A stretch of 64,000 nt of DNA from contig JASANH010000863.1 of the NCBI GenBank assembly GCA_030248295.1, forward strand, positions 248,001 through 312,000, read 5' to 3'. Positions within the stretch are counted from its first letter, which is position 1. Every line of letters starts with the position of its first letter. Of this stretch, positions 56,027-64,000 are shown piece by piece. This stretch comes from Mesodorylaimus sp. YZB2_4 (taxonomy: Eukaryota > Nematoda > Enoplea > Dorylaimida > Dorylaimidae). The position numbers were made by a program, and so were the translations under genes. The notes beneath the pieces were generated by a model, which saw only the letters and a program-made list of their open reading frames with translations, made no database searches and had not been told where the DNA came from.

Positions 56027-57171
56027 AGAAAACCACCATCCTACTTATACTTGTGATGAAGGTTCTGATAAGGGCCTCCAGATTTACGCGTATATTATGC
56101 TATTTTCTATAAGTAACATTGTGCTGTAATACTGGTACTGTAGGCTGGTATTTATTTTTAATCTATTTGCGCAGAGAAATCGTTAAAGGATTGTCATCAA
56201 ATTTGACCAGGCAAGGCAAAAATAGTTTAAAGATTTTTATCGTTTTCTACTGTACAGGGAAGAGAAGAAAAGATAGAAAATTGGCAATCGCTTTCCTGAT
56301 TCGCGTGTGTGCGGCCGAAAAAGTGCTCTGATCAGAGTATGATTCCTGAGCACTAAAGCTGGAAGTATAGTTCGATGCAATGCGCATGCTTATTTGACGC
56401 ATCGCATCGACTAATAATAATTGCAGGCTGTTGATTTCTCACTTTTGTAGTTGATTAGATTGACTGCCGACATAAACAGCATTCGTCCATTGACGCTTCA
56501 GAGAGATTGGCACCCGTCATCTGACTTATCCTTGCGCAGGCAATGTTTCTGAATGTTTGGTTGGGGCAAAGATGTTTGGCCTTCTAATCCCACATCTGAA
56601 TCTGGTCGATACTGGCCCTGAACCCGAATATGGTCCACCCCAGAGAAAAAAAGTGTGTTCTACAAGATTTGATTGCGCAGATGCAGTGAAGAGGTTTCGA
56701 AAATGCAGGGGGGTGGGGGGGAGTTACAGAGAGCGACTTGTAGGGACATTGTCGATAACTTCGTGAAATGTTTGGATGAGTTTGCACGCTCAGGGGAGAC
56801 ATTTTTGAATTGCTGAAATTATGATAACGCCGATACGTGTTGGTGTCAGAAAAGGATGGTTTGGTTTACTTGAGTATTGCCAGTTTGATCAAATTTTAGC
56901 TGGATGTCAGACTTTATCACGCGCCCTAACAGTAGTCGTACAGTAAATCAGTCACAAAGACCATTGTAGAAGCTAGCCCATCTTCTCAACAAGACCTGAC
57001 TTTAAAAAAAGCCTGAAACTACAGCCACAAGATAAAATAAAATTGTTTCGCCATTCTGGAATGCGCTAGTGTATATCAGGCGAAATTTTAACACTCAGAT
57101 TTTAATCGGTGATTTCGTAAAAACATCAGCTGATATTTGATTTCGCGGGCCACCTCGGGCCTGTAGGATAA
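56027..57171. other. 3' flank of the ShK gene
   Basis: No gene seen; contains the second short MITE copy at 56365-56411 and a GGGGGGTGGGGGGG run at 56707. Confidence 0.4.
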
Positions 57172-58328
57172 GGGGCCGTTCAAATACGACGTCGTACGCC
57201 AGGGGGGGAGGGGGGGGTCAGCACCAAAACGACTAAAAACGACAAGGGGGGAGGGAGGTCAAAGGCAAAAGGACATCGTTTTTGCACTAGGTATTCCAGC
57301 GTTTTTCGTCCCTTTCGAACTCTCCCGCGAGAGCCTAATTACGGTCAGATGAGCGCAGGTCCGCCACTTTTGGGTCACCTATTCATGATAGTTTTGATTA
57401 TAATTATGTTGATTTGCCAGACTCAGTTCGTTATAGGAAGCGGCCGCAGTGGTGCGACGCGGTTTCAGCATTTGTCTCACCATATTGGTCAGTAGCGTGG
57501 CTGGACTCACCCTGAGTTCAATCCCTGGCGACCCTCGCTGACCTTGCACGCCAGGCCGTGGGGTCTCACCCAGTAACATAGAGGTGCTCAGAGTTAAGAG
57601 ACAGAAGCCATACGAGGAGACAGTCTCAGCTGCTGAACAAGGGGCAAGGTTCAAAGCCCGCCCGCCATCGTCCAATCGAGGATGTCCTTCTGTAGAGGTG
57701 CTCTTAGTGGGGACGCGCAGAGGGGAGCTGGTGTGTTAGCTGGTTCCCGTACAGCCTCGTTTAGAAGGTTTGACTGTTAACCAGCTAGAGGCAAAAACGG
57801 TCTTCAGTCCAAAAAATTTTTTAAGCAAAAAGGGTAAAGTTCGATTTAAAAAATGTGCTCTTCGTATGTCGTTTCGAGTTATTCGTCTTGCTTTTATATT
57901 GCTTATTCGATTTTTGACAAGTGCATTTCAAAAATTGACAAACAATCTTTGGGAACTAAAGGCGTCGAGTCAAGCTGTGAAACCATCAGCACAATTTACC
58001 TCTGCCAAATTGTTACTGAAATCTAATTACTGAATGTCTCTACACGTTCCGAAAAACATTCTTGGAATGTATACCGATAGGAGTATGATAACATGCGGAT
58101 TCGTACGTGATGTGAATATGAGCAGCGGCAGGGTGAAGTGCGCTGATACTCATGAAATTTTTTTGAAATATGTCCTTACTCCCCCCCTTTGCAGTTTGGG
58201 GGGGGGGGGTATTGGCTTGTACGACGTCGAAAAGGGGGGGACAGGCTCAAAACGACAAAATACGATAGGGGGGGGGAGGGGGGTCGAAAATAGCTGATTT
58301 GCATACGACGTCGTTTTTGAACGGCCCC
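57172..58328. mobile_element. Second Harbinger-like non-autonomous element, TSD TAA
   Basis: Inverted ends GGGGCCGTTCAAATACGACG and GACGTCGTTTTTGAACGGCCCC (last 20 bases shown suffice), flanked by TAA on both sides (57169-57171, 58329-58331). Subterminal G runs and TACGACGTCGTA motifs sit near each end. It encloses a SINE (57433-57830), the same arrangement as 52072-53544. An 87-codon frame at 57770-58033 has no recognisable domain. Confidence 0.78.
57433..57830 (+). repeat. SINE nested in the second Harbinger-like element
   Basis: Plus orientation: GCGGCCGCAGTGGTGCGACG (A-box side), GAGTTCAATCCCTGG (B-box-like), GACCTTGCACGCCAGGCCGT, A-rich tail at about 57810-57830. Several substitutions weaken the promoter boxes. 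Confidence 0.7.
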
Positions 58329-58331
58329 TAA

Positions 58332-58840
58332 GACTAAAAGCCGTACGTTTTCTGTTTTGAGATTCAGCCAGACTTAGGAAGGAAGCACAGAGCCCAAAGC
58401 GTCCTTTTTCGAGACCAGTCCTAATGTTTTATGCTAAGAAATTGGCGGCACAGCGAGTATTGATTAGATAACTTTACACTTTCTAAAATGTGCAGCCTGA
58501 AAGAGCTTTAGTGCGCCAGAGTGAATTTGTCTGCTAGTGGCGCGTGGAGCACGAACGACCGCGCGAACACGTCTTGATTTCAACTCAACTCTTCCTATCC
58601 ATTCGTATTCTCGAAATAAACTGATCAGTTTAATCCGAACTCCACCACATTTCAATCACTGGCAACAATTATCAAACAGGACACTTTGGTAAGTTACGTA
58701 TTCTATCAGCACGATGCACCCTAGCACTAAAAAATCCTTTGTAAACTTATCCCTCTTCTTAGTCACCCCGTTCTTTGCTTTACCCTCATCCTCAAATATA
58801 TACTCTGTTCCCTACGTATACCACAGCCTAACACCGTAAA
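58332..58840. other. 3' flank of the tandem-BTB gene
   Basis: No gene seen; presumably the 3' UTR of the minus-strand gene near 58840. Confidence 0.4.
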
Positions 58841-60854
58841 CTAACTTGTTCCATCGGCGCAATAACTTCCGCACTGCGGACACAGCCACTTGATGTTGTA
58901 ACAAGCCGATCGTTTTCGACATTTCAAGCAAAAATGGGGCGATAGACGCAGATCAGTTCCGGTGATGGCTGCGTGCATAGGTTCTTGCGATGTGGTCTGT
59001 AATAGATTGGCAATTTTGTCTAAAATAGCTGCTTTGGCTCGGCTGCTCAAGCATTCGTATGCGGGGTAAGTGGAGAGACGTAACGCCTCGTTGACGTCGA
59101 ATACGCAACTACGTAAACACGGCTCCAATAATTCGTGTAAGAAACATCGATCTAATAGTGTCACTTTCTCGAATACATCCAATGTGCTTATCGGACTTAA
59201 TAAAAATGCCACGCAACGTCTTATCAAACCGGGCGCTTCCAATTTACAAGATGCTCGTAAAATTGAACCAACGTTAGCATCATTCAATTTCATCAAGGGC
59301 GGATGTACGGCTAATAAAAAATTTGCCGCTTCTTCATCGGTCAATGTTGCACAATCGAGTTCTAATCGATTAAAACTCAGGACATCTTCGGCAAGAACAC
59401 GTGACCAGGCGGCGAGATAATAAGGGTTACAATAATAATGACGACCTGATTTCGAACGAAGGACGCTAAAGTAAATTTCCGATTTTTGACTAAATTTTGC
59501 TAAACGACTTGTCACAACAGCCGCCGTGTCTTCGTTTTCAACTTCAGGGATGCTCTAGAATTAAAAGATTTTGTTCACTCATTTATAAATCACAAAACTT
59601 TGAGGCTCAGGTCAGCTTTTATGTGTATCGTTTGGGTCACGGCAGGCTTTTCAAGACTTGAATTTTTCTTCTCGTTTCCTCATTAAAGCAATTGAAAGAA
59701 TTCTGGCGATATGGATTTTCCATGGCCATAATAGGAGCTGTATTCGATGGCTAGGTATTATGTTCTCCCATGAAACGCAGCAGGTGTTCTTACCTCGAGT
59801 CGGCCAGTAACATCGGATTTAATTTGATGTAATTTTTCTAACAGCTGGACTTTAGTTCTGTCGCTTAGACGCTCGTATTGATTCGAATAGAAATCCAGCT
59901 GACCGCTGACACGTATTTGCTGTAGGCAGTAAGCCAAGAGGTTGTCCAGGTGGAATCGATCGGCCAAAACAATCTTGTCCATGTGTTTCATGGGGGCGTG
60001 CTTGAGAAAATCGATACATCGACGCTGGATTTCTTCGATTTGATACTCGTATGCCAGTGGCAAGACGCGATGGATGTTGTGCTCTGTGACCAAATGAACT
60101 GCTATAGACTTGGCTCAGAGATGGAATGGCAGGGTCAGCTATAAAGGGATAGGCGCGGCACTGCCCTATCGAGGTCCATCTGACCACTTTGGAAGTGAGA
60201 AGAATGGGGAATTGAGCGTTTCAGCTTTGACAATCGTAACCTAGCCTAATAATCAGATCAGGCGGAGTGTGATTCAATTAGGGTCGGCAAATCTACTCTA
60301 CAACTGTGGTTGAGGCTGAGCCTGTGGGAATTGGTATTGCATCGTTTGCCAATTCACTTACCAGTAATGGGTTTGTGCTGAGGATACATGCATTCAAGCA
60401 GTTCTAGCAAATGGTTGTAGCGAGCGTTGGGCACAGCCAGTGCTTGCTTATCATCGCGTTGACCTCCAGCGAAAAACGCCGCTCGGAATACTGGTGACCA
60501 AATGGACATGTAATACTCGCACACGTATAATCTTCGATTTTCCACGATCAACGCTCGGTTTCGCAGTCCATCGGGTTTGGCGAAATCGATGGCGCAATGA
60601 AGTACGGGAAGAGTTTCTAGTAAAGTCAAGATTTCTTCACTCATATCTGGACGAGGCATGGTGGAGGTGGTTGCGCCTGAGATGAATGTCGGGTTGGTCT
60701 GGCTTTGATGACCAACGAATCGTGGACTGGAGGTTGGAGTCCAACCGTCCTCGCCACTCTCGATGACGGCGTGCTGAGGCGTTCTCGATCTCCCACTTCG
60801 AACGATTGGTTGCTGATGTTGAGACGATGGCAATGGAAAATTCGTCGACATCAT
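58841..60854 (-). CDS. Tandem BTB/POZ-domain protein with C-terminal cysteine-pair motif
   Basis: Exons read on the minus strand: 60854-60362, 60101-59794, 59554-58841, about 504 residues; junction phases agree. Residues 1-75 are Ser/Pro-rich and probably disordered. First BTB: LPVLHCAIDFAK, NRRLYVCEYYMSIWSPVFRA (exon 1), with the helical part RVLPLAYEYQIEEIQRRCID in exon 2. Second BTB: EIYFSVLRSKSGRHYYCNPY, YLAAWSRVLAEDV, LIRRCVAFLLSP in exon 3. The end has two C-x2-C pairs (CLKCRKRSACYNIKWLCPQC), a probable zinc site. BTB proteins are mostly Cullin-3 adaptors or transcription factors; two BTB modules and a zinc tail favour an adaptor. The start is the first of two ATGs after a possible CAG acceptor, so an upstream exon may exist. 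No gene symbol recognised. Confidence 0.8.
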
Positions 60855-61835
60855 CCCACCTTCGACTGATCGAAACCTGTCCAGGGCAGGCGGAACAAGG
60901 GATACTTTTTTCGAAAGCGCAGATACAAGGGGCGGTACTTGTCAAGGTAACCAGTACTCTTAATGCGCGGGCATGGAATTCGATTTAGCCCTAACGAAGT
61001 TCCACCTCCTTGTTCGTTCCAAGCGGGGCCATGCGCACTTTGGCGTGACGTGACCACGGGTGGGGAAGCCCGTGGCGATAAAGATAAACGCGGTACGTCG
61101 AGCGTGCACTAACCGAGCTGTCTCGAACTCGAACTCTGGCCGCCGAGGCGAGTTTCGCGCTAAAACTCGTTTCTCCAGTAGCAGCGCGGCGGAATGATGA
61201 TTATTCAATTCTTTTGCATCTTTATCTCTAGCGCTAGCCCCCGAGTGACGGGGCCGACGGACGCAAGGAGCAACTTACGATTAGCAGCGTCGGACCTATG
61301 GCTAGTCCCCAACCGTTGTCTCTGTCGCCCAATGCGCTTTTTTACGCGCGGTGGTTGCTGTAAGGAATGAAATGGGTGAGCGGGCACATACATATATGGA
61401 GGGTGAGCAAACGAAACGATAACTGCGCCAAGGTCTACCAGCCCTGGCTCAGACCCGTTAGCTCAGAAATTCGATAGCATAGGCAGGCAACCCTTCGGCC
61501 CGAATGCCAAATATGGATTGGAGTGTGGGCGAATGGGACTTGCTCCAGCTTTTTTCTATTTCTCCCTTCCCTTCGCCTCGTCCTCAGGCAGGCGACGAAT
61601 TGCTCGCTTTCCTAGTGACGCCTTGTAAAATTGCTAACAGCGGCTGTTAAAATTGATTAACCCCGAACGACACGCGTCCAACAACGAGATTAGATCCAAA
61701 AGTGCCAATACTTAGCTTCCTTATAAGCACGCATGCATGAAGCCTCGATTGAAATGCTATATATACACATGCGCTAACACCCCGTTCCTCTTTGGCGCAC
61801 TAGGACTCGTGACTGGTTGATGGCCGAGTGGAAAG
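60855..61835. promoter_or_regulatory. Divergent intergenic region between the BTB gene and WDR83
   Basis: About 1 kb between two genes transcribed away from each other. Frames inside are short and unsupported. A TATA-like GCTATATATACACA (61757-61770) lies about 65-75 bp before the WDR83 start codons. Confidence 0.45.
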
Positions 61836-64000
61836 ATGTCCAAGACGAAAACGACGACGAGCCTTATTCCTCGACGATTGACAGCGACCCTGACGTGCAA
61901 GCAAGGAGCCGTCAGGGCTGTCAGATACAATGGTAATAAAGTCGTATTCTCTAAGGAACGTCTTGCACGAGCAAGGGGAGGTTAGGAACGAGGGGATAAG
62001 GTATACTGGTCAAGACTGTGAATAAGAAAATGTGTAAGGCTGGGCATTAGGAAACACGGGAGACACCGATCAATCGTGCCAAGCTTATGCGCACAGGAAA
62101 TGCATGTGGAACAAGCTAGCTTGTTTCAATCGATTTCCAACCAGCTTTGATAAATGGCCTCGGGAAAATGATTGTTGGTTTTGCTGGAATGAGAAGGCAA
62201 TAAATCTTTTTGTGATAGCTTATAAACCGTGGTTCCCTTGACATCGAGGCCTAAGGTCAGCAATGTTATGCACTTTTGACATGGCTTGATGGCCAGTCAA
62301 GCTTGTTTGAGGGACTCGAATGAGGTGAGGTGTCAGCCCTTTGCTTAGGTGGGTGCCCTTTCTACAGTACGCACACACACACACACAGACAGCCCTTCAC
62401 ATACACACATACTCAGTACATACACACACACACACACAGCGCTTACTGTGCGTCATAATGGGCGCTAAAAAATAAGTACTGAACAGTTTGGCGACGGTGA
62501 TATGAGTGTGCTCACGGTCGATCGATTGCTCGGTATACGTAGTCGAGCATCGATGTAATTAATGGAATCGATTGTATAGCTTATTGAGCGCGCTATTGGC
62601 AGAATCAGAGGTTGAAGAAGGGGTAGGTCAGTAAAGCTGGCGAGAAAACCTTAGTGTAGACGAAAAAGTAGGCGATGTCGGAAAGAACATTTAAACTGGC
62701 AGCAATCAGCAATATGACTCATGCCCGCAGGCCTAACTGTAATTCATCACGCATCCGCGACAGCTGTGATAACTAGTAATGATTTCATTGCCCGCCCAGC
62801 CTATCCGAGGTTTAACAAGTCCTTTGTAGTGGATGGCAACTACTGCATGACGTGCGGTGGTGATAAAACGGTCAAATTATGGAACCCTGAACGCGAGCTT
62901 GTATTGAGAACGTATATGGGGCACGGAGGGGAGGCATTGGACGCCTGCAGCTCCAGCGATAATGGGCAGATCGCCTCGGGTGGTATGGATAAACAGGTAT
63001 TCATATGGGATGTTGGAACGGGTAAAATCACGAGGAAACTACGAGGACACGCCGCCCAAGTCAACGCGGTGGCCTATAATGAGGAGTCGACAGTGGTGAT
63101 CTCCGCTTCGTTGGATGGCAGTGTAAAGTGTTGGGATATGAAAAGCAATGCCAGGGATCCAATTCAGGTAGGCTCTCGGTTTTGACCGTTCTGACAATTC
63201 TTGGTAAAAGTGGCTCAGATTTAAATCAAGAAGCAGAAATAAAAACATGAGCCACGAGCGGGAGTCGAACCCCCGCCGGTTTAGTTAACTGGCCCCGTAA
63301 TCTCACTACAATGGGTGCGGGCTCGACTTGCAGTAAAAAGACAGCAAAGATACCACAGCTGATCGGACGAAATATGTGCAGTAGGAGTCTACCTAAAGAG
63401 AAACATAACCCCCAAGCGAGAATCGAAATTGCACTTCTGATTGTGAGATTCCTGGGCTAGTTTACCGTACTGGTGCGTGTGCGTGTTCGACTCCCGCTCA
63501 TGGCTCATGTTTTCCACTTTTTACTGTTTCAAGAAGAGTTTGTCCGATCAGCTGTGCTATCTTTGCTGTCTTTTTTGTGAGACCATTTTCCTGGACTCTT
63601 CTATGGAATCACTGAAAAGAGCAGTTATGCACTGCCTGGTTGACAGTTGGATCAGCACAGCAAGCATTCGTGTTTGCACCTGCTGCAAGAGATAACAGCA
63701 GTTACAGTGAGCGGGGCTCATGTGCAAATACTGTAACCGAATAAATATAGTGTAAAGCGGGAAGTTTTAGTAGATTTTTGGGAATGGTGTAGATCATTAA
63801 AATTTCATCCACTACTGTAATGGGCAGGTGAATACACACATTTTTTTTCCGTCGTACTCTACTGTAAAAATAGATACCCACTAAATTTTCGCCCTCCTTG
63901 CGGTATTCAAAGTTGTAGTGAACTGACGCAAGGGCTTTTTAGACATTGGACGAAGCAACCGACAGCGTGTTGTCAATAGCCGTTAGCGATCACGAAATTC
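61836..64000 (+). CDS. WDR83: WDR83 (MORG1) WD40 protein, first three exons, runs off the window
   Basis: Exons 61836-61932, 62830-63167 and 63943 to beyond 64000, all in phase. Exon 1 gives an N-terminus ending KQGAVRAVRYN; exon 2 gives VDGNYCMTCGGDKTVKLWNP, RTYMGHGGEALDACSSSDNG and SGGMDKQVFIWDVGTGK; exon 3 opens TLDEATDSVLSIAVSDHEI. These follow human WDR83 residue for residue through WD repeats 1-3 and into repeat 4. About 150 of roughly 315 residues are in the window. WDR83 is a seven-bladed WD40 scaffold linked to ERK-cascade assembly, PHD3 and the spliceosome. An earlier ATG at 61820 opens a different frame that overlaps the start and runs into exon 2. Intron 1 carries a CA microsatellite, intron 2 a tRNA-derived repeat pair. 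Confidence 0.92.
62371..62438 (+). repeat. (CA)n microsatellite in WDR83 intron 1
   Basis: Two CA-repeat runs (about 62371-62387 and 62421-62437) joined by CA-rich sequence. Confidence 0.9.
63247..63578. repeat. Inverted pair of tRNA-derived repeats in WDR83 intron 2
   Basis: 63247-63330, read on the minus strand, has GGGGGTTCGACTCCCGC (perfect B-box) and CGTGGCTC; 63441-63510 carries the same block (TGTTCGACTCCCGCTCATGG) on the plus strand. A second shared block, CAGCTGTGGTATCTTTGCTG, lies at 63341-63365 (minus) and at 63550-63572 (plus, one change). The 5' acceptor halves do not pair, so neither is an intact tRNA gene. Confidence 0.65.

Noticed and set aside
63247-63330. A functional tRNA gene on the minus strand
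   Set aside because: The T-arm and B-box are perfect, but the 5' acceptor half does not pair with the 3' half and the anticodon arm is irregular, so it is a tRNA-derived repeat.
1-64000. CRISPR array, prokaryotic operon or phage
   Set aside because: No regularly spaced direct repeats; genes are spliced, with eukaryotic domain sets and retrotransposons.

Overview
The window is nuclear DNA from a small invertebrate. Spliced genes with animal-specific domain sets (SNX14, WDR83, TMEM45, BTB, ShK-nitrobindin) lie among Ty3/gypsy, LINE, SINE, mariner and MITE-like repeats. Four introns of 57-64 bp in the ShK gene, T-rich TTTCAG acceptors, an ShK domain and many TACTGTA words would fit a nematode, or another small-genome ecdysozoan. 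I cannot fix the phylum from sequence alone.

Layout. (1) 0-19 kb: a same-strand tandem array of four copies of one two-exon gene for a short secreted peptide. Each has a signal peptide, a conserved C-x9-C loop and a 46-bp last exon ending QYK(A/S)FLIR(K/R)P-x-x-G-stop, a possible C-terminal amidation signal. The first copy is cut by the window edge. A 5.97-kb Ty3/gypsy element with nearly identical 200-bp LTRs and a TTAC target duplication sits just after it. That element has broken frames and no RNase H core, but keeps a PWWP-like domain behind the integrase GPY/F module. (2) 20.9-21.4 kb: an unrecognised single-pass membrane protein. (3) 24.2-30.1 kb, minus strand: a five-exon SNX14 gene (two TM segments, PXA, RGS-like, PX, nexin C), with a 750-bp foldback repeat in its last intron. 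(4) 30-45 kb: gene-poor and repeat-rich, except for an intronless 813-aa ORF with a NERD-like nuclease motif and an SF1 helicase. (5) 45-54 kb: a lone TMEM45 first exon, palindromes, an extreme T-rich tract and nested transposons. (6) 54.8-56.0 kb: a six-exon secreted ShK plus nitrobindin-like protein. (7) 58.8-60.9 kb, minus strand: a tandem-BTB protein with a cysteine-pair tail. (8) 61.8 kb to the end: the first three exons of WDR83/MORG1, probably sharing a divergent promoter region with the BTB gene.

The genes do not form an operon. SNX14 and WDR83 are conserved housekeeping genes. The peptide array, the NERD-helicase, the PWWP-tailed integrase and the ShK-nitrobindin gene are the unusual content. 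All exon models come from reading splice signals and protein similarity by eye, without alignments or transcripts.
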